In this document: positions 55,459 through 64,000 of the stretch, piece after piece
Layout: each line of letters begins with the position of its first letter
How positions within the stretch are numbered: position 1 is the first letter of the stretch
Assembly (NCBI RefSeq): GCF_004360145.1
Contig: NZ_SAIT01000003.1
Location: 372,001-436,000, forward strand
Direction of reading: 5' to 3'
DNA from: Aliiroseovarius marinus
GTDB lineage: Bacteria > Pseudomonadota > Alphaproteobacteria > Rhodobacterales > Rhodobacteraceae
Length of the DNA stretch: 64,000 nucleotides
Translations under genes and position numbers: made by a program
The notes under the pieces: generated by a model
What the model was told of the DNA's origin: nothing
The model's database searches: none
Seen by the model: the letters and a program-made list of their open reading frames with translations, nothing else

Positions 55459-56520
55459 CTACGCCCCCTTGGGCAGCAGAAGCGAGCTGTCGCCGTAAGA
55501 AAAGAAGCGGTATTTCTCAGCGATCGCATGGGCATACACATCGCGCATCCGCTCGGTCCCCATCATCGCAGACACCAGCATCATCAGCGTCGATTTCGGC
55601 AGGTGGAAGTTGGTCATCAGCCCGGCGGCGATTGAGAAATCGAAGCCCGGGGTAATGAAAATATCGGTCTCGCCGGTCCAAAGCGCGATCTGCCCCTTCT
55701 TCACCGCTGCGCTTTCGATCAGGCGCAACGCGGTGGTGCCAACCGGAATCACGCGCCCACCTGCCACAAGGGTCGCGTTGATTTCGTCTGCCGCGTTTTG
55801 GCTGACCTCGCCCCATTCGGCGTGCATCTTGTGTTTCGAGACGTCATCGACCTTCACCGGCAGGAAAGTGCCTGCCCCCACATGAAGCGTAACATGGGTA
55901 AGCCCCACGCCCATCGCTTCGATCTTCGTCAGCAAATCCTCATCAAAATGCAGCGACGCCGTGGGCGCAGCGACGGCTCCGGTGTTGCGGGCAAAGACGG
56001 TCTGGTAGTCTTCATTGTCTTGCTCGTCCGCCGCGCGTTTGGCGGCAATATAGGGCGGCAAGGGCATCTTGCCTGCCTCGGCAATCGCCACGTCAAACGC
56101 GTCACCTTCTAGATTGAATCGCAGTACAGCCTGATCGTCGTCGCGCCCCAAGAACTCGGCGCTCAGCGCGTCCGAGAACGCGATCACGTCGCCCTCTTTC
56201 AACTTTCGCAGTGGCTTCGCCATGGCGTGCCATTGACCCTGCCCATCCGGCGACAGAAGCGTGACTTCGATATTGGCAACGCCTTCGCCGGGCGCTTGCC
56301 CCGGACGGGTGCGTGTGCCGAACAGACGGCCCGGGATCACCTTGGTGTCGTTCAGGATCAACCGATCCCCCGGGCGCAACCACTCGGTCAGGTCACCCAC
56401 ATGGGCGTCGGTTAGGCTGTCCGGTGTCGCCACCAACAGGCGGCTCGCGGTGCGCGGACGCACGGGGCGTGTCGCGATCAGCTCTTCCGGCAGTTCAAAG
56501 TCAAAATCACTCAGTTTCAT
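55459..56520 (-). CDS. queA: S-adenosylmethionine:tRNA ribosyltransferase-isomerase
   Basis: A 353-aa enzyme in queuosine synthesis that moves the ribose of SAM onto 7-aminomethyl-7-deazaguanine in tRNA. Seen are [20 protein letters not shown] at the start, [40 protein letters not shown], and [20 protein letters not shown] near the C-terminus. The ATG at 56518-56520 is used; the longer frame adds 12 residues with no ribosome site. The AsmA-like gene is 36 bp upstream. Confidence 0.96.
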   Translation of the reverse strand: MKLSDFDFELPEELIATRPVRPRTASRLLVATPDSLTDAHVGDLTEWLRPGDRLILNDTKVIPGRLFGTRTRPGQAPGEGVANIEVTLLSPDGQGQWHAMAKPLRKLKEGDVIAFSDALSAEFLGRDDDQAVLRFNLEGDAFDVAIAEAGKMPLPPYIAAKRAADEQDNEDYQTVFARNTGAVAAPTASLHFDEDLLTKIEAMGVGLTHVTLHVGAGTFLPVKVDDVSKHKMHAEWGEVSQNAADEINATLVAGGRVIPVGTTALRLIESAAVKKGQIALWTGETDIFITPGFDFSIAAGLMTNFHLPKSTLMMLVSAMMGTERMRDVYAHAIAEKYRFFSYGDSSLLLPKGA

Positions 56521-56556
56521 GGCCGCGCACATAGGTCTGATCCGCGCAAAGGTCAA

Positions 56557-59500
56557 TCATTCGGGACGCGGTGGCGGGTCACGGCGGAAAATGTCACGGA
56601 AAAAGCCCGGTGTGAACACCGACAGCGGATTGACCGAGACGTCGGGCGCGGACGCCGTGCCACCCAGTTGATAATTGAACCCGACAAGCCCTTCCCCCTT
56701 GCGGGCAAAAATACGCCCGGCCGAGTTCACCGCATAGAAGGGCGAAATCACCCCTTGCATCTGCATCCGCTCGGAGCCGAGATAATAATAGCCATCCATC
56801 GAAATCCCCATCGAATGCCCCGAGGCCGAGCTTTCGTAGATCGTCACCTTCTCGGGATCCAGACGGAAGCGCGCGTTTACATCGGTGAACGGGATGCCCT
56901 GCCCCCCCAATTGCTGCAACAATCCGATCACCGAGATCGCGGACAGAAGCTCGGCCATGGCAGGCGCGTCGTGGACGTCGATATTGTCGGTGATGGTCAG
57001 GCTACCTTCGTAAACGCCCTTCCCACCAGCGGGCGTCAGGATCAGCTCCATCTTGCCGCCTTTTGCGGATTTGAACAGGCCCGCTTCGCGCATGACCCGC
57101 CCTGCATTGCGCGCCTTGATACGGAATGCTGTGCCGTTTGGTTGGGGGGCCGTAACACCCCGAATAACCGGCTTACCCGAGACACGCCCCTCGAACCGCC
57201 CTGACAGGCCGGTGGCCCCGCTGGTTAGTTCGGCTTCAAACGGCGTCAGCACAATACCTTCCGCGATCGTCAGTCGGTCCAGCTTCAGATTGATAGGGGT
57301 GTCGCCTTGGGATCCGCCGCTTCCCCGGTTCGCGCCCACCGTTGCGCCGCGCAGGTCAATCGTGCCGCCATTGACGGTCACGGCAACCGGCACCCCGTCG
57401 CCGCGCCCGGTCAGCGTCACCTGAGCATCCAGCCATCCGCCCAGCTTGACCCGGTCAAAGACGGCCGTGTCAAACCCACCTTCCGGATGCAGGTTGATCC
57501 GCCCTGCAGCAGAAAGCCCTGATGTCGTAAGCGCCAGCTGATCAATTTGCGGTACCGCGCCAAGGTCAGCGGTTAGTGTGATCTGCCCATCTGCCTCTTT
57601 GGGCTTGGACCAGCCTAGGGGCGGAATGGACAAAGCCACGCCTTTCAAGTCGCCCTCAAGCGTCAACCGGGGCGGAGCATCCTTGTTCAAAACAATCTTG
57701 TAGTCGCCGCGCCCTTCACCGCGCACTGTGCCCTCGGGCAGGCCGACCTTGAAGACCTCAAGCATCTGAGTGTTCAAAGGGAAACGCCCCGTAACGGTCG
57801 AGGGGCCCGTAGCTTTACCAGCCTCGAACGGCAGCTCCCAAAGGCCAGATAACGGCAGCCCTGACAGGGTGCCCTGCCCTCTAAGGCTTAACCCGGCCTC
57901 ATCAAAGCGCATCGTCGCGTTGGGCAGTTTCAGCGCGTGGCCCGGAACGATCTTGGTGCTTTCGACATTTCGAAGATCAGCGCTCAAATCATAGGTTATG
58001 GCACTACGGGGCGCCTGGGGCTGCATCTGAACGTCGACCCGCCCGCGCACCGTCGCGCGCCCTGTGGCCATGTCCGGCCCCATCTTGCCATCGCTTGTCC
58101 GGAACACTTGGAACGGCTTCGAATTCAAAAGGTGAAGCGCCGCCGTCACGGGTCCCGAGACGGACAGATCGACCTCGGCCGGAACGGGGCGCACGGGAAG
58201 GTTGGGATCCGCATCTGCCGGGCGCGGTTTACCCATCTTCGGAATGACAAACGTCGTCCCGCTAACATCCAGAACCCCAGCAATACGCCCATCTGGGCTG
58301 CGCGGGCGGACAACACCCCGATCCGCCACAACGGACAGGCGGCGGCCCTCGATCACCAGACGCCCATCCGCGTACTCGATGGGCTGCATGTTTTTCACCG
58401 CCCGGATCGACATATCCTGATAGGACGCCGAGAGGTTCAGATGCGCGGGCGCGTCGCCTCGTTTGCGCCACGCAATGGCGACATCATGGAACTGCCCGCC
58501 CGAGACATTGTCGCGGATCCATGTCCTGACCCGCGCACTGCGCGCCTCGGGCCACAAGGCGACCACCTGATCCGGGGTGACTTTCTCGGCCCGGCTATCA
58601 AAGCCCAAGGACCACGCCCCGCCATCGACCGCGATCCGCCCTGATCCCGCAATGTGGCGATCTTCATGGGTGACATAGGCCTGCCCGATCTCTACCTCGA
58701 ACGGATCAAGTCGCAGACGGAAATCCGCCCCGCCTTGGCCCACAAGCACGGCCTCTTCGAACAGCTCTGACGGATTTAGCTTGGCCTCGGACAGTTGGAC
58801 CTGCCCGATCATCTCGGTCGGCCAGCCGCCTGTCCAGCCACGCAGATAGGCGTGTCCTTCCGCGCTGGCTTGCACCCAATCCGACGACAGCGACATTTCC
58901 GAGAAGTCCATGCGCTCGCGTTCCGGGTCATAGTCGATGTAGACCCGGCCACCGTTGAATCGCGCGGGCTTGGCGCCCCCGTTCGGGGAAATCGCACCCG
59001 CGCCAAACTCCAAGAACCCCGCCAGATCCGAGATCGCCCCCTCGTCATCCACCACCGTCAACAATTCGCCCGAGATCGGTGCGTCCACGACCCCAAGGAA
59101 GGTGAGAAGCGGCGTTTGCGCGGCGATATCTGCCGACAGCGCGTTCTTGAACCGCGCGGTAAACTCAGCCGCCGAAGAAGTCTTCGCGCTTCGGAACTCC
59201 AGCACGGTCTCGGCCAGTGTTTCGGTCTGATTGAAGACGTCGAAAGACACGGACATGCTGACATGCTCGGCATCTTGGGTGATGACCAACGCCCCGTCGG
59301 TCACCTGCCAGATCCGCCCAGTGCGTGCGTCTTCCAGCGTGATGGTCAGAGAGTCGGCGCGGATTTCATCCGTGTGGGACAACACGCCGTCTGCAAAGAC
59401 CTGATCAATGCCATCCAGAAGGCTTGCGAAGTCGCCGCTTGCCCCGACCCCCTGCCCGAAACTAAGCGCAAAGGCACCGTCCGCTTGCCGCCGCACCGTG

Positions 59501-60258
59501 ATTTGCGCCCCGGATAGCTCAAGCGTTGCGGGCTCCAATCGGCCTGACAGCACGGGCAGGACAAAAACCGAGCCTTCGACCGCATTCAGGCGCCCAATCT
59601 CTAACCCCGTCTCGTCGCGCACGCCCAGATCCACCAAACGCAACCGGGGCCGACCGTTTCCGGAAACCCCTAACTCAATCCGCGCAAGCGACAGGGTCAC
59701 CGCACTGGATTGGTCGTTCAACCGCTCTTCAACTGTCCGCGCCACCCAATCCGGCATCGCAATGACCCGGCCCGTGGCCGACATGGACACCAGCGCCAAG
59801 AACAGGGCCACGGCCACGAACATCATGATCGTCCAGACGCCCATACGGCGTTTGAGTTTGCGCGATGACCTGCGGTCCGATGCGGACGGGGCTGAGACCT
59901 GCGCCGCCGCGCTTTCCCCGGGGGCCACACGGGACGGGACGACATCAAGCGGCGCCGCCTTTGGCGCGTCGCCCTTCGAGGGCTGAAGGCCTTGGTGCGT
60001 TTTCTTGGCGACGGCAGGCTCTTTGGGCGCAGGCTTGGCGAGGTTTCTGGCTCCGAGCGGCCGCCGCACGTGCAACAATGCCTGCTCAATCAACCCACGC
60101 AGCGGCAACCTGCGCGCGCTGGCGGCCAGCACCGCAGCCTCGGCCTGCTCAACCGACAGATCCTCGGGCGTATCAGCCCCCTGTGACGCCGCCTTCGGCG
60201 CACCACCTTCCGGGGGCACGCCAGTCAGGTCATCTTCTGGCGTTTTTTCACTGGTCAT
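56557..60258 (-). CDS. AsmA/YhdP-like envelope protein (DUF3971)
   Basis: A 1233-aa inner-membrane-anchored protein. It has a disordered cytoplasmic N-terminus (about residues 1-135), one transmembrane helix near 140-162 (WTIMMFVAVALFLALVSMSA), then a very long periplasmic beta-rich region with DUF3971 features and an AsmA-like C-terminal part (GSLTITDNIDVHDAPAMAEL, LLSAISVIGLLQQLGGQGIP, MQMQGVISPFYAVNSAGRIF). The AsmA/TamB/YhdP family bridges inner and outer membranes and carries phospholipids or assists envelope assembly. It lies upstream of queA and is divergent from bcp. Confidence 0.88.
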   Translation of the reverse strand: MTSEKTPEDDLTGVPPEGGAPKAASQGADTPEDLSVEQAEAAVLAASARRLPLRGLIEQALLHVRRPLGARNLAKPAPKEPAVAKKTHQGLQPSKGDAPKAAPLDVVPSRVAPGESAAAQVSAPSASDRRSSRKLKRRMGVWTIMMFVAVALFLALVSMSATGRVIAMPDWVARTVEERLNDQSSAVTLSLARIELGVSGNGRPRLRLVDLGVRDETGLEIGRLNAVEGSVFVLPVLSGRLEPATLELSGAQITVRRQADGAFALSFGQGVGASGDFASLLDGIDQVFADGVLSHTDEIRADSLTITLEDARTGRIWQVTDGALVITQDAEHVSMSVSFDVFNQTETLAETVLEFRSAKTSSAAEFTARFKNALSADIAAQTPLLTFLGVVDAPISGELLTVVDDEGAISDLAGFLEFGAGAISPNGGAKPARFNGGRVYIDYDPERERMDFSEMSLSSDWVQASAEGHAYLRGWTGGWPTEMIGQVQLSEAKLNPSELFEEAVLVGQGGADFRLRLDPFEVEIGQAYVTHEDRHIAGSGRIAVDGGAWSLGFDSRAEKVTPDQVVALWPEARSARVRTWIRDNVSGGQFHDVAIAWRKRGDAPAHLNLSASYQDMSIRAVKNMQPIEYADGRLVIEGRRLSVVADRGVVRPRSPDGRIAGVLDVSGTTFVIPKMGKPRPADADPNLPVRPVPAEVDLSVSGPVTAALHLLNSKPFQVFRTSDGKMGPDMATGRATVRGRVDVQMQPQAPRSAITYDLSADLRNVESTKIVPGHALKLPNATMRFDEAGLSLRGQGTLSGLPLSGLWELPFEAGKATGPSTVTGRFPLNTQMLEVFKVGLPEGTVRGEGRGDYKIVLNKDAPPRLTLEGDLKGVALSIPPLGWSKPKEADGQITLTADLGAVPQIDQLALTTSGLSAAGRINLHPEGGFDTAVFDRVKLGGWLDAQVTLTGRGDGVPVAVTVNGGTIDLRGATVGANRGSGGSQGDTPINLKLDRLTIAEGIVLTPFEAELTSGATGLSGRFEGRVSGKPVIRGVTAPQPNGTAFRIKARNAGRVMREAGLFKSAKGGKMELILTPAGGKGVYEGSLTITDNIDVHDAPAMAELLSAISVIGLLQQLGGQGIPFTDVNARFRLDPEKVTIYESSASGHSMGISMDGYYYLGSERMQMQGVISPFYAVNSAGRIFARKGEGLVGFNYQLGGTASAPDVSVNPLSVFTPGFFRDIFRRDPPPRPE

Positions 60259-60453
60259 TTTGCCTGTCGGACCGGCTCTTGCAGCCCCCTGTATTTTCCA
60301 TCATTCTGCCCAAAACAACGCGGCGGCGAAAGGCTTGAATAGGGGTAAGTACCCGATTTTTCTCGCTTCGGCCGGTGCAACACCGCAAAACACCTCGTGC
60401 TGGCGCAGAACCTGATAAGGCTCTAACGGCTCAACGGAAGGAACGCTAGAAAC

Positions 60454-60933
60454 ATGACCCAGACCATGCCCGCAGTTGGCGACATCGCGCCGGATTTCAC
60501 GCTTCCGCAGGATGGCGGCGCGCCCATTTCTCTGTCTGACCTCGCGGGCGCGCCCGTGGTTCTATTCTTCTATCCCAAGGACAACACCCCCGGCTGCACC
60601 ACCGAAGCGCTGGATTTCACCGCCCTTCTGCCCGAGTTTCAGGCACTTGGCGTGCATGTCTTGGGTGTGTCGAAAGACAGCCTGAAGAAGCACGAAAACT
60701 TCCGCACGAAACACGCGCTTGGCATTCCGCTTTTGTCCGATGCCGAAGGCGACGTCTGCGAACGCTACGGCACGTGGGGCGAGAAAAAGAACTATGGCCG
60801 CACTTATATGGGCATCACCCGCACCACCTTCCTGATCGGCGCAGATGGGCGCATCGCGCAGGTGTGGGAGAAGGTGAAGGTGAAAGAGCACGCCCAAGCT
60901 GTGCTGGACGCCGCCCGCGAACTGGTAGGTTAA
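60454..60933 (+). CDS. bcp: Peroxiredoxin, Bcp/PrxQ type
   Basis: A 159-aa thiol peroxidase reducing hydroperoxides. The peroxidatic Cys48 lies in FYPKDNTPGCTTEALDF. The resolving Cys five residues on, present in E. coli Bcp, is Leu53 here; the only other Cys is in EGDVCERYG near residue 109, so it may work as a 1-Cys enzyme or use another partner. It starts at an ATG with GGAA upstream and is 2 bp from the DUF455 gene. Confidence 0.94.
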   Translation: MTQTMPAVGDIAPDFTLPQDGGAPISLSDLAGAPVVLFFYPKDNTPGCTTEALDFTALLPEFQALGVHVLGVSKDSLKKHENFRTKHALGIPLLSDAEGDVCERYGTWGEKKNYGRTYMGITRTTFLIGADGRIAQVWEKVKVKEHAQAVLDAARELVG

Positions 60934-60935
60934 GC

Positions 60936-61808
60936 ATGACGGGTCTTTCCAAACCCTTGGCGCAAATGGCGGACGAGGTGCTGCGCACCGCAGATGGCCG
61001 CGAAAAGACCGCCTTGGCGCGACGCTATGCGGCGGAATGGTTCGCCGCGCGCGAGGCCGGGCAGATCACCTCTCCCCTGCAAGATCGGGCTGCGGTGATT
61101 GGCGACGCAACGCCGCCGGACTTCCCGGCGCGCCCCGAAAAGCCCGAGCTGAAAGATCCCCGCGACGTGCCGCGACGTCGCCCCGGATCGCGCCAAGGTC
61201 AAATCGCGCTTCTCCATGCCGTCGCGCATATCGAATTGAACGCGGTCGACCTGCATTGGGACATCATCGCGCGGTTTACTGATACTCCGATGCCCTTGGG
61301 GTTCTATGATGACTGGGTGAAAGCCGCTGAAGAAGAAGCCAAGCATTTCAATCTGGTAAGCGATTGCCTTGAGGCGCTGGACAGCCACTATGGCGCGCTG
61401 GCCGCCCATGCGGGCATGTGGAAGGCAGCCGAGGATACGGCCACAGACATTCTGGGTCGCTTGGCAGTGGTTCCCATGGTGCTGGAAGCGCGCGGATTGG
61501 ATGTGACCCCCGGCATGATCGACATTTTCAAGAAGGCTGGGTTGGACGACACGGTCGCCGCACTCGAAGTGATTTATGCCGAAGAGGTCGGGCACGTGGC
61601 CTATGGCTCGAAATGGTTCCATTTCCTTTGCGGGCGACACGAGCTGGACCCGAAAGAGACGTTCCACGAGTTGGTGCGCACCTATTTCCACGGGGCGCTC
61701 AAACCGCCCTTCAATGAAGAGAAACGGGCAGAAGCTGGCCTACCACCGGACTTCTATTGGCCACTGGCCGAGGAAACGCCGGACCGCCCGCGCGGGACAC
61801 CGCGGTAG
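60936..61808 (+). CDS. DUF455 ferritin-like protein
   Basis: A 290-aa all-helical protein, DUF455 family. Ferritin-like di-iron ligands are suggested by HAVAHIELNAVDLHWDIIAR, VKAAEEEAKHFNLVSDCLEA, and LEVIYAEEVGHVAYGSKWFH (E-x-x-H motifs), as in MiaE-like hydroxylases. The biological role is unknown. It follows bcp at a 2-bp gap, so the two form an operon, consistent with an oxidative link. The ATG at 60936 is used; the longer frame is bcp shadow. Confidence 0.9.
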   Translation: MTGLSKPLAQMADEVLRTADGREKTALARRYAAEWFAAREAGQITSPLQDRAAVIGDATPPDFPARPEKPELKDPRDVPRRRPGSRQGQIALLHAVAHIELNAVDLHWDIIARFTDTPMPLGFYDDWVKAAEEEAKHFNLVSDCLEALDSHYGALAAHAGMWKAAEDTATDILGRLAVVPMVLEARGLDVTPGMIDIFKKAGLDDTVAALEVIYAEEVGHVAYGSKWFHFLCGRHELDPKETFHELVRTYFHGALKPPFNEEKRAEAGLPPDFYWPLAEETPDRPRGTPR

Positions 61809-61864
61809 CCCGCACAAAATCCCGCGTAAGTAGAGCCAAAACCCTCGTCTTGGCGCCAAATCTG

Positions 61865-61903
61865 ACAGGGCAGGATTTCCAGACCGGGAGTTCCCTGCCC
61901 TGT
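61865..61903 (+). terminator. Long hairpin after the DUF455 gene, probable terminator
   Basis: A perfect 10-bp stem (61865-61874 with 61894-61903) encloses 19 bases and is followed by TTACTTAAA. The T-tract is weak. The remainder of 61809-62077 shows no clear gene. Confidence 0.5.
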
Positions 61904-62077
61904 TTACTTAAAATCGGCAGAAAATTGCCCGTTTCAGCGTGGCAAGCCGATGAATTTCCCAAATTTTCTTGCGTGAACGCAGGCACCACGCTAAGCACCA
62001 CGGGTCTGACGGCTCGCCTTCAAGAGCACCCATTCGCCGCGGACAGGGGACGTAAGGAAGACACTGGGGATTGCGCA

Positions 62078-63397
62078 TTGCATAACCATCTGATCGCGAA
62101 GACCAATCATCTGCTCGAGCGGGTTTTTCCCGAGCAGCGCCTGTTCCTGCGATCCGAGGAAGGCACGCGATTCATCCGGCTGTCGCCGCTGACCCAAGCC
62201 CTCGGTTGGACCGGGTCTGCCGCCTTCTTTGCCTGGTCGATCATCGCCACCGCTGTTCTGCTGATGGATTCGATTGGGTCGGGCAACCTGCGCGATCAGG
62301 CACAGCGGGACAAACAGCTTTACGAACAGCGCGTGCAAACCTTGTCCGAAGAACGCGACGCCCGCACCTCGGAAGCGATTGCGGCGCAAGAACGCTTCAA
62401 TCTGGCGCTGTCGCAAATCTCGGAAATGCAAAGCGAGCTTCTGGCGTCCGAAGAACGCCGCCGCGAGTTGGAAACTGGAATCGGCGTCATTCAGTCGACC
62501 CTGCGCCGCACCATCGGCGAACGTGATCAAGCGAAGGGTAGCTTGGAACAGGTGCTCGCAGAAGCACGTGAAAACGCCGACAATGCCGCCCCGGGCGCGA
62601 CCGCCGTCGCCAGCAACGCCACGCTGACCTTCATGACGGAAGAACTGGCCCGCACCGCCGCCGAGCGCGACAAGGTCGCCGCCAGCGCCGCCGAGGCCGA
62701 GAAATTCGCCCAAGACATGATGTACGAGGCGCGCCTTAAAGAAGAGCTTAACGACCAGATCTTCCGCCAGCTGGAAGATGCAGTATCGATTTCGCTCGAA
62801 CCGCTGGACAAAATGTTTGCCAAGTCCGGCATGTCCGTCGACAACATTCTGGGCCAGATCCGCCGAGGCTATTCCGGTCAGGGCGGCCCGCTCACCCCGC
62901 TGATCCTGTCCACCAGCGGCGGGGCCCCCGATCCTGACACCGAACGCGCCAACCGCATTCTGGGTGAACTGGATCGTATGAACCTCTATCGTATCGCTGC
63001 CCAGAAAATGCCCTTTGGCATGCCTGTGAAGTCAAACTTCCGCTTCACCTCGGGCTTTGGCACCCGCTGGGGCCGCATGCACAATGGCACAGATTTCGCC
63101 GCCCCCATCGGCACCCCGGTCTATGCACCGGCGGATGGGGTCGTCATTCACGCCGGTTGGTCTTCGGGCTATGGCCGGCTTATCAAGATCCAACACGAGT
63201 TCGGCATCGAAACCCGTTACGCCCATTTGTCGCGCATGAATGTGCAGAAAGGACAAAGGGTCTCGCGCGGGGATCGAATTGGTGATATTGGAAACAGCGG
63301 ACGCTCGACCGGGCCGCATCTTCACTATGAAGTGCGCGTGGGCGGACGTCCGATCAACCCCATGATCTATATCAAGGCAGCACGCGATGTTTTCTAA
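62078..63397 (+). CDS. M23 peptidase with N-terminal coiled coil
   Basis: A 439-aa envelope peptidase from a TTG start at 62078 (the frame is open further upstream, but that part looks non-coding). There is one membrane helix near residues 46-66 (AAFFAWSIIATAVLLMDSIG), a long coiled coil (about 70-230, rich in E/R/A), then an M23 zinc peptidase domain with HNGTDFAAPIGTPVYAPADG and the HLHYEVR motif. It cuts peptidoglycan cross-links or acts as a LytM-type activator. The bactofilin gene overlaps by 11 bp, a common pairing in alphaproteobacteria that shapes cells. Confidence 0.88.
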   Translation: MHNHLIAKTNHLLERVFPEQRLFLRSEEGTRFIRLSPLTQALGWTGSAAFFAWSIIATAVLLMDSIGSGNLRDQAQRDKQLYEQRVQTLSEERDARTSEAIAAQERFNLALSQISEMQSELLASEERRRELETGIGVIQSTLRRTIGERDQAKGSLEQVLAEARENADNAAPGATAVASNATLTFMTEELARTAAERDKVAASAAEAEKFAQDMMYEARLKEELNDQIFRQLEDAVSISLEPLDKMFAKSGMSVDNILGQIRRGYSGQGGPLTPLILSTSGGAPDPDTERANRILGELDRMNLYRIAAQKMPFGMPVKSNFRFTSGFGTRWGRMHNGTDFAAPIGTPVYAPADGVVIHAGWSSGYGRLIKIQHEFGIETRYAHLSRMNVQKGQRVSRGDRIGDIGNSGRSTGPHLHYEVRVGGRPINPMIYIKAARDVF

Positions 63398-63917
63398 AAG
63401 CAAGATCAACGAGCCCGGCCCCAAGGCTGGCGACAAGGACACCAAACCCGCAGCGGCTCCTGCCGCTGACAAGCCGGCGATCCCGCCCAAGGCATCGACA
63501 CCGCCCGTGCCGTCTTCGGCCCCGAAAGCCAAGCCGCCCGCATCGACCCTGTCGTCTGACATTGTCATCAAGGGTGACATCAAGTCGACCGGCGACATCA
63601 TCGTTGAAGGCACCGTGGAAGGTGACATCCGCGCCCACCAGCTGACCGTTGGCGAAGGCGCCACCGTACGCGGCGAAGTGGTTGGCGACGACGTTGTGAT
63701 CAACGGCCGCATCGTTGGCCGCCTGCGGGGCCTGAAAGTCCGCCTGACCGCCACGGCACGCGTCGAGGGTGACATCATTCACAAAACCATCGCCATCGAA
63801 AGCGGTGCGCATTTTGAAGGCTCGGTACAGCGTCAGGACGATCCGCTGTCGGGTGGTGCGAAGAAGATTCAGCCTGCTGCTGCCCCTGCCCCTGCGGCAG
63901 CTGCTGAAAAAGCCTAA
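63387..63917 (+). CDS. Bactofilin (polymer-forming cytoskeletal protein)
   Basis: A 176-aa bactofilin. A disordered Pro/Ala/Lys-rich N-terminus (about residues 1-58) precedes a right-handed beta-helix of repeated short strands: SSDIVIKGDIKSTGDIIVEG, TVEGDIRAHQLTVGEGATVR, GEVVGDDVVINGRIVGRLRG, with an Ala-rich tail. It polymerises without nucleotide under the membrane and recruits peptidoglycan enzymes, here presumably the M23 peptidase encoded by the overlapping upstream gene. Confidence 0.95.
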   Translation: MFSKSKINEPGPKAGDKDTKPAAAPAADKPAIPPKASTPPVPSSAPKAKPPASTLSSDIVIKGDIKSTGDIIVEGTVEGDIRAHQLTVGEGATVRGEVVGDDVVINGRIVGRLRGLKVRLTATARVEGDIIHKTIAIESGAHFEGSVQRQDDPLSGGAKKIQPAAAPAPAAAAEKA

Positions 63918-63945
63918 GCCTGGGAAATCCCGGACTGTTCCAAAA

Positions 63946-63970
63946 AAAGGCCGCCTGATGGGCGGCCTTT
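63946..63970 (+). terminator. Rho-independent terminator after bactofilin
   Basis: A perfect 10-bp stem (63946-63955 with 63961-63970) and a 5-base loop, ending in a short T-run with an A-run upstream. The last 30 bp of the window show nothing further. Confidence 0.88.
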
Positions 63971-64000
63971 GCTATTCTAGGGCTGTGTTGTGTTAGTCTT

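Noticed and set aside
61757-62077. N-terminal 107-residue extension of the M23 peptidase
   Set aside because: It overlaps the end of the DUF455 gene and a hairpin, and its composition is not protein-like; the TTG at 62078 leads straight into the recognisable protein.

Overview
The window looks like ordinary chromosome from an alphaproteobacterium of the family Rhodobacteraceae (Roseobacter lineage). GC content is high. Family signatures include CarD next to a 7Fe ferredoxin, a B12-dependent ribonucleotide reductase, a mixed CobK/CbiD/CobA/CobB corrin set, DUF4167, DUF2852 and DUF3971 proteins, M23 peptidase plus bactofilin, and a LexA box of the alphaproteobacterial type (two GAAC half-sites separated by 7 bases). 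The genus cannot be settled from the sequence. I see no insertion sequence, phage gene, CRISPR array, rRNA or integration site.

Layout. 1-4.6 kb (minus): the start of carD, fdxA, an S4 RNA-binding protein, a SUV3-like RNA helicase and a TPR lipid-exported protein. 4.7-6.0 kb (plus): SCP2 protein and a lysophospholipase-like hydrolase. 6.0-9.8 kb (minus): zwf-pgl-pgi, the glucose-6-phosphate entry to the Entner-Doudoroff and pentose phosphate routes, with a LacI-type palindrome at the promoter. 9.9-13.0 kb (minus): ureohydrolase, HNH nuclease, esterase and AlkA-type glycosylase. 13.0-17.0 kb: divergent cobalamin genes (cobK-cbiD leftward, cobA-cobB rightward). 17.1-19.7 kb: MFS carrier and uracil permease. 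19.8-24.9 kb: an unusual membrane PilZ protein, glnE, a YbaK-type deacylase and a MarR regulator. 25.0-27.8 kb: cytochrome b561, DUF2852, RDD protein and the N-end-rule transferase. 28.0-30.6 kb: ilvBH behind a complete leader-peptide attenuator. 30.8-35.3 kb: nrdJ with NrdR boxes, then tRNA-Pro. 35.4-41.5 kb: DUF192, double cold-shock protein, pdxH, fabI, gpt, DUF4167, prmC and prfA. 41.5-47.6 kb: small exported proteins, a second ureohydrolase, an M20 amidohydrolase, mazG, an iron-binding protein and a sulfotransferase-like protein. 47.6-51.9 kb: uvrA, rhodanese and an ArsR-SRPBCC pair. 52.0-60.3 kb (minus): lpdA, DUF924, MFS, queA and a giant AsmA-like protein. 60.5-64.0 kb (plus): bcp, DUF455, M23 peptidase and bactofilin.

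Function. Most genes are housekeeping: carbon entry, branched-chain amino acids, B12 and the B12-dependent RNR that uses it, tRNA and translation-termination factors, DNA repair, and the envelope. The most informative content is regulatory. It includes an ilv attenuator encoding a Val-Leu-Val-Leu-Val leader, paired NrdR boxes before nrdJ, a LexA box before uvrA, a BigR/SqrR-type site before the rhodanese gene, twin palindromes between marR and cytochrome b561, twin 7-5-7 palindromes before the DUF2852 gene, and a LacI-type operator before zwf. No clearly new multi-gene system stands out. The best candidates for new biology are the PilZ protein with a Cys/His tail and the DUF2852 locus with its two unassigned operators.
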